Of a DNA stretch of 38,065 nt, positions 21,863 through 30,395 are shown piece by piece. Below the pieces are notes generated by a model. That model saw only the letters and a list, made by a program, of their open reading frames with translations. It did not search any database and was not told the origin of the DNA. The stretch's first letter is position 1. Every line of letters begins with the position of its first letter. The stretch lies in contig WOYS01000110.1 in the NCBI GenBank assembly GCA_011620645.1, positions 93,874 to 131,938 on the forward strand, written 5' to 3'. The DNA comes from Mycobacterium sp. Its GTDB lineage: Bacteria; Actinomycetota; Actinomycetes; Mycobacteriales; Mycobacteriaceae. The position numbers and the translations under genes are program-made.

Positions 21863-22068
21863 TCGTCGTCGGCCAGCTCGGAGATGGCCTCAACGAAGTC
21901 CATGTCGTCGCTGTGCCGGTCGGCTTCGGCCAGCGCCAGTGCTTCCCGGTGTGCTTCTGCGGCGAACTGTGCTGATCGGACGTCGGGCACCCACACTTGT
22001 ACGGGGCGGTACCCGCGTTCACGCATGCGCCGGCGGTAGTCGCTAGCTCGCCGTGTCGATGTAGCCAT
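21859..22068 (-). CDS. MazE-like (DUF3018-type) antitoxin
   Basis: This 69-residue protein begins MATSTRRASDYRRRMRERG. RPVQVWVPDVRS is a basic DNA-binding half, and the tail is acidic and toxin-binding (DDMDFVEAISELADDE). The pattern is that of DUF3018 antitoxins paired with MazF. ATG 22068 is preferred; an in-frame TTG at 22104 would run through the palindromes listed next. It neutralises the downstream toxin and probably represses its own operon. Confidence 0.82.
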   Translation of the reverse strand: MATSTRRASDYRRRMRERGYRPVQVWVPDVRSAQFAAEAHREALALAEADRHSDDMDFVEAISELADDE

Positions 22069-22072
22069 AACC

Positions 22073-22552
22073 TCAACTGTTGCATGAAACGCCGTTGCAT
22101 GCAACGCCCTTCGCGGAGGCCGATGCCGCGTGATTGGGATGGGGCTGAGCGTCGGCGGGTTGGTCGGTTTTGTGAGCGTCGAGCCTGTCCAGGAAGTCGA
22201 TCAGATCGGTGGTGGTGAACTTCCATTTGAACGGCCGAGCGGCCTGGTTGTAGTGCGACTCGAAAGCCGCCAGGTGGGTAACGATCTCGTCGGTGTCGGT
22301 GAAGTTGTTGGGTGAGACCACTTTTCGTTGGATTATGGAGAAGTAGATTTCCACTTGGTTCAACCAGGACGCGTGTACCGGCGTGTGCACCATGATCGCG
22401 TTGGGGAACTGTTCGGCCAGCCGGTCGATCGCCGCCTGTCCGCGGTGCGACGATCCATTGTCCACCACCCAGAACACCCGTTCGGCGCAGGCGTAGGGCT
22501 GTTGGGTCATGACGTGCTCGACCAGGTTGGTGAATGCGGCAATTCCGGTGGT
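22073..22552 (-). pseudogene. IS630-type transposase, C-terminal remnant
   Basis: About 159 residues keep the second half of an IS630-family DDE transposase. TTGIAAFTNLVEHVMTQQPY is followed by VFWVVDNGSSHRG (catalytic Asp) and TPVHASWLNQVEIYFSIIQR (catalytic Glu). The DNA-binding N-terminus and first Asp are missing. The open frame continues upstream without transposase similarity, so the junction is near 22552. The 3' end runs into the antitoxin operator region. It cannot be active. Confidence 0.85.
22079..22105 (-). promoter_or_regulatory. Paired palindromes upstream of mazE-like gene
   Basis: GTTGCATGCAAC (perfect palindrome, 22094-22105) and GTTGCATGAAAC (22079-22090) lie 15 bases apart, just before the antitoxin start. 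Position and spacing fit an autoregulatory operator for the antitoxin. Confidence 0.6.
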
Positions 22553-22827
22553 GTCTGGTAGGGGTGGTTGAGGCGTATCGCGCGGGAGCGCCCGAGCACC
22601 GTCCAGGTGCGTCCACCTCCATCGGGCAGGACCAGCCGCTGCACCGGACATACTCCAACCGGCCCTGTGGTCGCCGTCATCCTGCGTAACGTAGCCACCC
22701 CAGATAGCACAACCGTGACCGACACGCCGACCAGCAGAAAGAACCTCGTCATCTGTCACAGACGGTCCTCAAAACCCCGCAGGGGGATTCGGACGTTCCG
22801 CCATCTGAAGCGTCCGCGGATGCGTTG
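22553..22827. other. Unassigned sequence between IS630 remnant and dedA
   Basis: A minus-strand frame 22507-22752 starts MTRFFLLVGVSVTVVLSGV, then reads VQRLVLPDGGGRTWTVLGR. The second part looks like the N-terminus of some actinobacterial tyrosine recombinases, but it is too short to assign. It is most likely a further mobile-element remnant. Confidence 0.3.
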
Positions 22828-23523
22828 TCAGCCCAGCTCGGCGAGCGGACCCCCATCGGCCTTCTTGGCGGCCTTGCGGCGCTTGTACCACTCGATGGCG
22901 ATCGGCAGCACCGACAGCGCGACGATGCCGATGACGATCGGTTCCAGCAGCTTCTGGATGATCTCGAAGCGGCCCAGCCAGTAGCCGAGCAGTGTCAGCC
23001 CGACACCCCACACGGTGGCGCCGACGGCGTTGTACAGCGTGAAGATGGCGTAGTTCATCTTGGCTGCGCCCGCGGTGATCGGGGCCAGCGTACGCACGAT
23101 CGGCACGAAACGGGCGATCACGATGGCAAACGGCCCGCGCTGCTCGAAGAACAGGTGCGCCTCGTCGCGGTATTTCTGTTTGAGGAATCGCGCATTCGGC
23201 TTGAACATCGCGGTGCCGACAGTGCGGCCGATCCAATAGCCCAGTTGCGCGCCGAGCACTGCGGCGATCGGGATGAACACCAGCAGCTGCCAGAGCTGGA
23301 AGTCTGCGTTGGCGACATTGCCTTCCTTGGACGCGGCGGCGGTACCGGCGGCGAGCATGCCCGCCACGAACAGCAGTGAATCTCCCGGCAGGATCGGAAA
23401 CAGTACGCCGGACTCGACGAACACGACGATGAGCAACCCGACCAGCGCCCAGGTTCCGAAATAACTCAACAGGTTGATCGGATCCATGAAGTCCGGCATG
23501 AGCGCCAGATGGGTGGTGGTCAT
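22828..23523 (-). CDS. DedA-family membrane protein
   Basis: This 231-residue protein has the VTT/DedA fold: hydrophobic segments at about 18-38, 45-62, 78-98, 150-172 and 185-210. ESGVLFPILPGDSLLFVAG and the signature ARFVPIVRTLAPITAGAAKM are seen. DedA proteins act in lipid flipping or membrane homeostasis. It is the likely equivalent of Rv0364, next to fba as in M. tuberculosis. The C-terminus is basic and cytoplasmic. Confidence 0.9.
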   Translation of the reverse strand: MTTTHLALMPDFMDPINLLSYFGTWALVGLLIVVFVESGVLFPILPGDSLLFVAGMLAAGTAAASKEGNVANADFQLWQLLVFIPIAAVLGAQLGYWIGRTVGTAMFKPNARFLKQKYRDEAHLFFEQRGPFAIVIARFVPIVRTLAPITAGAAKMNYAIFTLYNAVGATVWGVGLTLLGYWLGRFEIIQKLLEPIVIGIVALSVLPIAIEWYKRRKAAKKADGGPLAELG

Positions 23524-23548
23524 GAGGCCCCAAGATACCGGCTATGGG

Positions 23549-24040
23549 CTAAGGACAGGCCACAGCGATCTGGTAGCTGGAGGCGACCACCCGCGCGGGG
23601 TCCATCGAATCGGTGCCGCTGCCCGACCCGGAGATGATGACCGTGGCGCCGTTGCGGTAGGCGGTCGGCGCCTGGCTCGCGGTGCCTACGGCGAACCCGA
23701 GCGCGACGCCGCCGACATCGCCGATGCTGACCGACCTCACCGCGGGCATATCGTCATCGGTCACCACCACGGTGACGCCCAGGGAACTATCTCCGACGCT
23801 GATGGTGGTCAGCCCGTCATCGGTGGAGCAGACCACCGGGCCGGTGGGACCGGTGTCGCCGTTGACGATGACCTGCGCCCGGCCGGGCGGCACCGAATTG
23901 GCAGGCACGGGCCGGGGCGGCACGACAGGAGCAGGGATGGACACCGGGGTGGGCGCCGGGGCAGAAGCACACCCGGGAGCCATGATCGTCGCCACTGCCG
24001 CCGGCAGAATCAGGACCGATTTGGCGCGCACTTCGTCCAC
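23549..24040 (-). CDS. LpqH-like (19-kDa antigen family) lipoprotein
   Basis: This 163-residue protein has the 19-kDa lipoprotein domain: AQVIVNGDTGPTGPVVCSTD, SIGDVGGVALGFAVG, and a final VASSYQIAVACP with the paired cysteines of LpqH. The N-terminus has a hydrophobic stretch and a cysteine (IMAPGC), but the lipobox is poor (Ala at -3, Pro at -2). A Pro-rich linker follows. It is probably an envelope protein; lipidation is less certain. GTG 24040 or GTG 24031 can be the start. It is divergent from fba. Confidence 0.8.
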   Translation of the reverse strand: MDEVRAKSVLILPAAVATIMAPGCASAPAPTPVSIPAPVVPPRPVPANSVPPGRAQVIVNGDTGPTGPVVCSTDDGLTTISVGDSSLGVTVVVTDDDMPAVRSVSIGDVGGVALGFAVGTASQAPTAYRNGATVIISGSGSGTDSMDPARVVASSYQIAVACP

Positions 24041-24130
24041 GGTAACGGTCGACGTGCCCTCCGCCCTGCAGCCATCGCATGGTTGTTGAGATACTTCCTG
24101 GGAAAGCGCTCGCGACCCAGGAGGAACTCC

Positions 24131-25168
24131 ATGCCCATCGCCACGCCCGAGGTCTACGCCGAGATGCTAGGCCGTGCCAAGGAACACTCGTTCGCCTTCC
24201 CGGCCATCAACTGTTTCGGGTCGGAGAGTATCAATGCCGCCATGAAAGGTTTCGCCGACGCGGGTAGTGACGGAATCATCCAGTTCTCCACCGGCGGAGC
24301 GGAATTCGGCTCCGGGCTCGGCGTCAAGGACATGGTGACCGGTGCCACCGCGCTGGCCGAGTTCGCGCACGTCGTCGCCGCCAAGTACCCGATCACGGTG
24401 GCTCTGCACACCGACCACTGTCCCAAGGACAAGCTGGATGGCTTCGTCCGACCGCTGCTGGCGATTTCCGCCGAGCGTGTCGCCAAGGGGCAGAACCCGC
24501 TGTTCCAGTCGCACATGTGGGACGGGTCCGCCGTGCCGATCGAGGAGAACCTGACGATCGCGCGTGAGCTGCTGAAGCTGTCGTCGGACGCCAAGATCAT
24601 CCTGGAGATCGAGATCGGCGTGGTCGGCGGCGAAGAGGACGGCGTCGAGGCCGAGATCAACGACAAGCTGTACACGACGCCCGAGGACTTCGAGAAGACC
24701 ATCGACGCGCTCGGCGTCGGCGAGAACGGCAAGTATCTGCTGGCCGCCACCTTCGGCAACGTGCACGGCGTCTACAAGCCCGGCAACGTGAAGTTGCGTC
24801 CCGACATCCTCGAGCAGGGCCAGAAGGTGGCCGTGGCCAAGCTTGGTCTCGCCGAGGGGTCCAAGCCGTTCAACTTCGTCTTCCACGGCGGCTCGGGCTC
24901 GCTCAAGTCCGAGATCGAGGATTCGCTGAACTTCGGCGTTGTGAAGATGAACGTCGACACCGACACCCAGTACGCCTTCACCCGCCCGGTGGCCGCGCAC
25001 ATGTTCTCCAACTACGACGGCGTGCTGAAGGTCGATGGCGAGGTCGGCAACAAGAAGGCCTACGACCCTCGCAGTTACCTGAAGAAGGCCGAGGCGGGCA
25101 TGACCGAGCGCGTCATCGAGGCGTGCAACGACCTGCGCTGCGCGGGCCGTTCGGTATCCGCCGGGTAG
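24131..25168 (+). CDS. fba: Class II fructose-bisphosphate aldolase
   Basis: This 345-residue zinc aldolase cleaves fructose 1,6-bisphosphate in glycolysis and gluconeogenesis. ALHTDHCPKD (D95, H96) holds the catalytic Asp and a zinc His. EIEIGVVGGEEDG, AATFGNVHGVYKPGN and FVFHGGSGS are the other metal/phosphate blocks. ATG 24131 follows AGGAGG (24119-24124). The frame is open far upstream, but nothing there matches the family. Confidence 0.97.
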   Translation: MPIATPEVYAEMLGRAKEHSFAFPAINCFGSESINAAMKGFADAGSDGIIQFSTGGAEFGSGLGVKDMVTGATALAEFAHVVAAKYPITVALHTDHCPKDKLDGFVRPLLAISAERVAKGQNPLFQSHMWDGSAVPIEENLTIARELLKLSSDAKIILEIEIGVVGGEEDGVEAEINDKLYTTPEDFEKTIDALGVGENGKYLLAATFGNVHGVYKPGNVKLRPDILEQGQKVAVAKLGLAEGSKPFNFVFHGGSGSLKSEIEDSLNFGVVKMNVDTDTQYAFTRPVAAHMFSNYDGVLKVDGEVGNKKAYDPRSYLKKAEAGMTERVIEACNDLRCAGRSVSAG

Positions 25169-25207
25169 TATTCCTTCTCCTCGTCGGGCCGCCACCCGCC
25201 CGTCCGG

Positions 25208-25933
25208 TCAGCCGTTCTGGCAGATCTTCCACTGATCGTCGCGGAACTGGAGATCGAAGCTCCGGGTGGACCGGGTCTGCGGCGCGTACGCCATGAAGGT
25301 GGTGACATTGGCCTCGGCGTGATCGTCCACCACGACGACCTCGTCGATACTCGCCACCACCGGGTACTGCTTGGCGGCCGCGACCCGCTTGTGGGTCTCG
25401 GTCCATGCGCGGTCGTCGTACTTGACGTAGCCCTCCCTGGTGGCCCCGCAGGTGATACCGCGCAGCGCCGCCAGATCACCTTTCTGGATGGCGACGTCGA
25501 AGTTCTGGATGGCCGACCGGACCTGGTCCTCCTGCGATGTCGCGTCGGCGCCACCGCGGGTCAGCAGCACCGTGCCCAGGACTGCCAGTGCCACCAGTGC
25601 GGCGATCACTAGCACGACCGCGATCACCCAGCCCCAGCTGCGGCGTGCCTGCGGCGGCTGGGGTGCATCCTCGCGGGGTGGAATGACCTGCGGGGCAGCA
25701 ACTTTGGTGCTGTCGATCATTGCGGTGGGCTCGCCGGCAGCGAAGATCTCGGTGGCGGGCTCGGGCACCGTGTCGATGATCTGCGTCGACCCGTCGAAAC
25801 CCGAGGGCGCGGTGAATCGGCGCTCAGAGGAGTCGTCGGCATCCGGTGACTGCTGCGATTCGAAGATATCGGTCTCCGGTGCATCGTGGGTGGGCCCCTG
25901 CCGCCCGCCTTCGGGTTCTGTTGGGTTCGACAT
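25208..25933 (-). CDS. Rv0361-like membrane-anchored protein
   Basis: This 241-residue protein has a disordered acidic/Pro-rich N-terminus (1-97) and one transmembrane helix (about 100-126, WGWVIAVVLVIAALVALAVL). An extracytoplasmic domain follows (EDQVRSAIQNFDVAIQKGDL ... SFDLQFRDDQWKICQNG) of the NTF2/DUF4878-like type. Its function is unknown. Position beside fba resembles Rv0361. It converges on fba with 39 bases between. Confidence 0.75.
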   Translation of the reverse strand: MSNPTEPEGGRQGPTHDAPETDIFESQQSPDADDSSERRFTAPSGFDGSTQIIDTVPEPATEIFAAGEPTAMIDSTKVAAPQVIPPREDAPQPPQARRSWGWVIAVVLVIAALVALAVLGTVLLTRGGADATSQEDQVRSAIQNFDVAIQKGDLAALRGITCGATREGYVKYDDRAWTETHKRVAAAKQYPVVASIDEVVVVDDHAEANVTTFMAYAPQTRSTRSFDLQFRDDQWKICQNG

Positions 25934-26015
25934 CCCTACTGCAGTCCTCCCTCGGCGAACGCTTCAGCGCAAGCCTAATCACTGGCGGCGATCGCCCGCA
26001 CGGCACAATAGGCCC

Positions 26016-26432
26016 ATGACTCGTATGGGTGACCTTCTGGGGCCGGATCCGGTGCTGCTACCTGGCGACACGGAAGCCGAGGGCGAACTCGAGGCCGGGG
26101 AACTCCCGGCCATCGTCGCCGCCGCACATCCGAGCGCCTCGGTGGCCTGGGCGACGCTCGCGGAGCTGGCACTGGCCGAGGACCAGCCGGTCGCCGGGTA
26201 CGCGTACGCCAGGACCGGCTATCACCGCGGACTCGACCAGCTGCGCCGCAACGGCTGGAAGGGGTTCGGGCTGGTGCCGTACGCGCACGAACCGAACCGT
26301 GGCTTCCTGCGTTGCGTCGCGGCGCTCGCCCGCGCCGCACGGGAGATCGGTGAGACGCCCGAGTACGCGCGCTGCCTGGATCTGCTCGACGACTGCGATC
26401 CGTCGGCGCGCGCCGCGCTCGGGGTGAACTAG
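26016..26432 (+). CDS. DUF3151-family protein
   Basis: This 138-residue soluble helical protein reads MTRMGDLLGPDPVLLPGD, then PAIVAAAHPSASVAWATLAE, AYARTGYHRGLDQLRRNGWK and CLDLLDDCDPSA. It is the actinobacterial DUF3151 family (Rv0360c type), of unknown function and TPR-like appearance. Its TAG stop shares a CTAG with the convergent CDF gene, the same arrangement as at the end of iniC. Confidence 0.85.
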   Translation: MTRMGDLLGPDPVLLPGDTEAEGELEAGELPAIVAAAHPSASVAWATLAELALAEDQPVAGYAYARTGYHRGLDQLRRNGWKGFGLVPYAHEPNRGFLRCVAALARAAREIGETPEYARCLDLLDDCDPSARAALGVN

Positions 26433-27325
26433 CAGTTCGTCGCGCCGCAATCGCCGCCGCCACCGGATGGTTCGACCTGCACGGTTGCGTGTTCGAGACC
26501 GCGCGCGGCCAGCACCGCCTGAGCGTCGACCAGTACCCGGGCCGTGTCGGAGTTGCTGGTCAGATGCGCGGTGGCGATGTCCCGGCCCGGGACCAGTGTC
26601 CACACATGCAGGTCGTGCACCTCGGTCACGCCGGGAACAGCCTGCAGAGCGCTGCGTAGCTCGCCGACATCGACATGGGCGGGCGATGATTCGCTGAGGA
26701 TGCGCAGTGCGGCCCGGGCGAGCGCGAAGGCACGGGGCAGCACCCACAGGGCGACCAGGACGGCGACGACGACATCGGCGTACGGCCAGCCGGTGGTGAC
26801 GGTGACGATGCCGGCGATCAGCACGCCGACGCTGCCCAAGGTGTCCGCCACGACCTCCAGGTAGGCGCCCTTGACGGCCAGGCTGTGCTCGGAGTCCGAG
26901 CGCAGCAGCAGCACCACGACGGCGTTGGCGGCCAGTCCGGCCAGGGCGACGACGATCAGCGGCACACCGGGGACATCGGGCGCCTCGTTGAGGCGCTCGA
27001 AGGCCTCGTACAGGATGAATCCGGCGACACCCAGCAGGAGTGCGGCGTTGGCGACGGCGGTGAGCACCTCGGCGCGGTGCCAGCCGTAGGTGCGGGCCGC
27101 GGAGGTGGATCCGCGGCGGGCCAGCAGTACGGCGGTCAGGCCCATGAACATCGCGACCAGGTCGGTGAGCATGTGCCCGGCGTCGGCGAGCAGTGCGATC
27201 GAGTTGATCATCAGCGCGGTGACGAGTTCCAGCACGAAGAACGCGCTGAGGATCGCCGCGCCGATGATCATCCGGCCGACGCGCGTGTCACCACCGCCGT
27301 GACTGTGGTCGTGTCCAGCTCCCAT
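26429..27325 (-). CDS. CDF-family metal cation exporter
   Basis: This 298-residue transporter of the ZitB/CzcD type has six transmembrane helices. Its N-terminus is His-rich (HDHSHGGG). TM2 carries the metal site DAGHMLTD (H51, D55). The TM5 site reads EVVAD instead of the common HxxxD. The C-terminal cytoplasmic domain ends GGDCGATNC. It likely exports Zn2+ or a similar divalent ion in exchange for protons. A perfect 9-6-9 palindrome lies just upstream. Confidence 0.88.
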   Translation of the reverse strand: MGAGHDHSHGGGDTRVGRMIIGAAILSAFFVLELVTALMINSIALLADAGHMLTDLVAMFMGLTAVLLARRGSTSAARTYGWHRAEVLTAVANAALLLGVAGFILYEAFERLNEAPDVPGVPLIVVALAGLAANAVVVLLLRSDSEHSLAVKGAYLEVVADTLGSVGVLIAGIVTVTTGWPYADVVVAVLVALWVLPRAFALARAALRILSESSPAHVDVGELRSALQAVPGVTEVHDLHVWTLVPGRDIATAHLTSNSDTARVLVDAQAVLAARGLEHATVQVEPSGGGGDCGATNC

Positions 27326-27333
27326 GCAGCCGA

Positions 27334-27357
27334 ATATATGCGGAAAGTCGCATATAT
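27334..27357 (-). promoter_or_regulatory. Palindromic operator of CDF exporter
   Basis: ATATATGCG-GAAAGT-CGCATATAT is a perfect 9-bp inverted repeat with a 6-base spacer, 9 bases from the CDF ATG. AT-rich ends with inner GCG/CGC look like ArsR/SmtB metal-sensor sites. No sensor gene is adjacent. Confidence 0.65.
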
Positions 27358-27366
27358 CGCAAGGCT

Positions 27367-28146
27367 CTACAGCCAGGCGGACCAGAACCGGGTCAGTGCG
27401 CCGCCCAGGGACACCAGGGCGTTGGGCACGCCGGACAGGTCGACGAACCCGAACACCGCAGAGAAGAACACCTGGTTGAGCTGCGGCACGAGCAGCAGCA
27501 CCAGCAGGATCAGGAAACCCCACTGCTTCGCGGGTTCCAGCGCCCGCTGGGTGTCGGGTTTGAGATGCGGTTCCAGCGCGCCGTAGCCGTCCAGGCCGGG
27601 TATCGGCAGCAGATTCAGCAGCACGGCCGTCACCTGCAGGAAGCCCAGAAACGCCATCCCGGCCCAGAACACCCCGTGCGCGGGGTCGTAGAACGACGCC
27701 GTCGCGGCCAGCAGCAGCACCGCCAGCACCGTGTTGGCCAGCGGGCCGGCCAGGCTGACCTGGGTGCGCTGCCGCGGCGTCATCCACGAGGTGCGCACGT
27801 AGACCGCCCCACCCGGCAGCCCGATCCCACCGAGGGCGATGAACAGCAGCGGCAACCCGAGCGACAGCATCGGGTTGGAATACTTCAACGGATTCAGCGT
27901 CAGGTAGCCGCGCACGGCGCTGTCATGGTCGCCGAACCGCCACGCGGTGTACGCGTGTCCGAATTCGTGCAGGCACAGCGACACCAGCCAGCCGGCGACC
28001 ACCAGGATGAACACCGCCGCATAGGACAGCGGCTTGACCTCGTCCCCGCAGAACCAGGCCAGGGCAGCGCCGGCGGCGGTGAGGGCCACGATGGCCAGAA
28101 ACACCGGACTGGGCCGGACGGACCGATGGATCGGGCGGATGTTCAC
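27367..28146 (-). CDS. Site-2 protease family (M50) membrane protein
   Basis: This 259-residue protein has about six membrane segments. The zinc motif HEFGH lies in LCLHEFGHAYTAWRFGD, and the third ligand block in LLNLLPIPGLDGYGAL. The family cleaves membrane-embedded substrates. It lacks a PDZ domain and resembles Rv0359. GTG 28146 is the start. Only 41 bases separate its stop from the CDF start, and these contain the CDF palindrome. Confidence 0.85.
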   Translation of the reverse strand: MNIRPIHRSVRPSPVFLAIVALTAAGAALAWFCGDEVKPLSYAAVFILVVAGWLVSLCLHEFGHAYTAWRFGDHDSAVRGYLTLNPLKYSNPMLSLGLPLLFIALGGIGLPGGAVYVRTSWMTPRQRTQVSLAGPLANTVLAVLLLAATASFYDPAHGVFWAGMAFLGFLQVTAVLLNLLPIPGLDGYGALEPHLKPDTQRALEPAKQWGFLILLVLLLVPQLNQVFFSAVFGFVDLSGVPNALVSLGGALTRFWSAWL

Positions 28147-28184
28147 GTCCTGACGCTACCGACTTGACGGTGTGGAGGCGCCGT

Positions 28185-28872
28185 TCAGAGGTCGTCGATA
28201 CCGATGATGCCGTCCTGGATGGCGCGGACGACCAGCGCGGCCTTTGTCGGCGCGGCGCGGCCCACGGCGGCGTACTTCGCGCGGATCCGTTCGAGGTGAG
28301 TGCGAACGGTGGATCCGCTGATACTGAGTTCGCGCGCCACCAGATCTTTGCTGTCGGTGCGGAACCACGCGATCAGGATCTCCTTTTCGCGTGCTGCCAG
28401 CCTGGGCCGGCGTACTCTGCTGTCGTTGAGCAGGGCGGCCCGGATGAGGCTGCCGGTGAAGTGCTCACCAGTCGGTGCCACCCGAATCACTTCCAGCAGT
28501 TCCAGCAGTTCCATTTTAGGGTCATTCTTCGAAATATACGCCGCGGCACCGACTTCCATCGCAGACAACTACTGTCACATACTCGGCAAGATGCGAATAC
28601 ACGACGACAGCGAATCCGGCGGCCAGGCTGCGTTGCAGTTCCGCGAGCGCGGGGGGTGCATGGGAGGAATTGATCTCGAGTACGACGACCTGCCCACTGT
28701 GCACCAGATCACCGCGGCTCTTGTCCAGCATGTCTTGGACAGAACCGTATTGGCCGATCACGGCTATTAAGGGCTCTGCGCGCGCACACCACCATCCGAC
28801 GGCCGCACGCACGGCCTCATGGCTGTCGATCACGATGACCTCGGGCGTCGGCGCGGCGCAGTTCTGCGTCAT
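28185..28872 (-). pseudogene. LuxR-type response regulator, frameshifted
   Basis: Two overlapping frames make one regulator. The first (ATG 28872, preceded by GGAGGTG) gives an atypical receiver domain: PEVIVIDSHEAVRAAVGWW and a phosphoacceptor region VVVLEINSS with Glu in place of Asp. It runs to AEYVTVV. The second (about 28565-28185) continues SAMEVGAAAYISKNDPKMEL into a LuxR helix-turn-helix (LAAREKEILIAWF, LSISGSTVRTHLERIRAKY). Skipping one base near 28566 restores a single frame of about 229 residues. It is either a real frameshift mutation or a sequencing error. Confidence 0.7.
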
Positions 28873-29102
28873 CGCTCGCACCTCCGGTTGCAATGCGGTC
28901 TTCACGTTCTGATCCTTAGGTGGGTGGTCAACAGTGACTGCGATGGTTTGCCGACCAAGGCGTCAGGTATCCGGATGTGGAGACCTGACGGACGCTGCAC
29001 TGCGACCTCTGCGGTGAACCAACTGTGAGTTTTCTCCCGATCTCCCATTGCTGCAAGTCGACCCTGTCGCCCGACATCGGAAACCTTGCTGTAGTTGCTG
29101 AA
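28873..29102. other. Intergenic region between regulator and lipase-like gene
   Basis: No supported gene. It must carry the ribosome binding site and perhaps a promoter of the LuxR-type gene. No clear motif is seen. Confidence 0.4.
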
Positions 29103-30332
29103 TCAACAGTTTCCGCTTGGCGGAACGCCGGAGAACCTGTCCGCGACCCACTGGCCCAGCAGTGCCCCGGGATCCAGCGTATGGCCCTGCCCTTCCAGGC
29201 GCACCCGCAGCACTGTGTCGCCGAGCGAACAGGCCCTTCCCATCGCGACCTCGGTCCACTCCGGCAACACGGTGTGGTCGGCGCCGCCATAGATCGCGAG
29301 AATCGGAATCTTGGTGGGTTGCTGCGGGAGTGCGTACGCTTCCAGGCGCCGCTTCAGACGATCGGCGGCCAGCGTCGAGTCAGGCCGTGCATCGGACGCC
29401 GAAAGCCGTTGCGCCAAAATGCCCTTCTGTTGGACTGATTGCGCGTCGCAGGACAGCAGCAATGTCCGATTCGCGGACAGTTCACCGTGCAGGTAGTCGT
29501 CCGGTCGGATGGCCGTATCGACGCCGGCCAGTCCGGTGACGACGTACGGGTACAGGTAAAGCTGGTCGACGGTCAACGTCGCCTCCTTTGCATGCTGCAC
29601 GAGACCGCTGACATCCAGTGCGGGTACCAGCGTCGCTGCGCCGAGAAGATCGGTACCGGGGCCGTAGGCCGATGCGTACTCGGCGGTGGCCCATGCCGCG
29701 TTGCCCCCCTGCGACGAGCCGAGTGCGACCCACCGTGACGACAATTGTGGAACAACCACCCGTGCTGCGCGCACCGCATCAATGAGGTTGAATGCCGCCG
29801 ATTTCGGTTCCAGATACGCGTGTGCCTGCTTGACCGGTGCGTCCAGCGATGCCTGCCCGAGTCCCGCGTAGTCGGTGTAGGCGACGGCATAGCCCTGAGC
29901 CAGTTGGATCGCGACCGCCGTGAGATCGCCGAACAGCCGAGCGTCACCCGTTGGACCGCATTCCGATGTGAGACCTACGGTTCCGTGTGCATACCCGATC
30001 ACCGGCCAGCCGCCGGCCGGCGGAGTTCCAGGAGGTGTGAAGACCGCACCGGACACCACGGTCGGCGCCCCGGTGATACCGGAGACGGATCGGTAGACCA
30101 TCGTGAAAGCGGCTGATCCGGACGGAAGTAGCGAGGCGTCGAAAGCCGTTCGATCCGAACTCGACAACAGCGTGCCGCGTTCGCTCCAGGCGTCGGCCGT
30201 CACTGTAGGCATCTCGCGCGAGTAACCCAGCGGCTCCAGTTGTTGGGTCTCGATCGCGTTCGTCGTCGCGCACCCACCCAGCACTAGGCAGGTCAGCAGA
30301 CCGGTTAGTCGACGCATCGGCGCCTGGGTCAT
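29103..30332 (-). CDS. Secreted lipase-type lipoprotein (alpha/beta hydrolase)
   Basis: This 409-residue protein belongs to the secretory lipase (LIP) type. ATG 30332 follows AAGGAG. The signal peptide ends in lipobox LGGC (LLTCLVLGGCATT). The domain shows WPVIGYAHGTVGLTSECGP, then the nucleophile S207 in GSSQGG and a catalytic His in EGQGHTLDPG. It probably hydrolyses acyl esters at the cell surface. A 12-6-12 palindrome lies 64-93 bases upstream. It could conceivably act on acylated products of the neighbouring cassette; that is inference. Confidence 0.82.
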   Translation of the reverse strand: MTQAPMRRLTGLLTCLVLGGCATTNAIETQQLEPLGYSREMPTVTADAWSERGTLLSSSDRTAFDASLLPSGSAAFTMVYRSVSGITGAPTVVSGAVFTPPGTPPAGGWPVIGYAHGTVGLTSECGPTGDARLFGDLTAVAIQLAQGYAVAYTDYAGLGQASLDAPVKQAHAYLEPKSAAFNLIDAVRAARVVVPQLSSRWVALGSSQGGNAAWATAEYASAYGPGTDLLGAATLVPALDVSGLVQHAKEATLTVDQLYLYPYVVTGLAGVDTAIRPDDYLHGELSANRTLLLSCDAQSVQQKGILAQRLSASDARPDSTLAADRLKRRLEAYALPQQPTKIPILAIYGGADHTVLPEWTEVAMGRACSLGDTVLRVRLEGQGHTLDPGALLGQWVADRFSGVPPSGNC

Positions 30333-30395
30333 GTCACTCCTTATGGCTCCAATACAGCATTGCGCGGGTCTCCGACATGCGTTGTCTCGACGAAA

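Noticed and set aside
22073..22759. Full 228-residue transposase gene
   Set aside because: Similarity covers only 22073-22552; the rest of the frame is unrelated, so it is a remnant.
23474..24130. N-terminal extension of fba
   Set aside because: The upstream open frame is antisense to the LpqH-like gene, and a strong ribosome binding site marks ATG 24131.
28560..28570. Programmed frameshift in the LuxR-type gene
   Set aside because: No slippery heptamer or stimulatory structure is seen; a mutation or read error is simpler.
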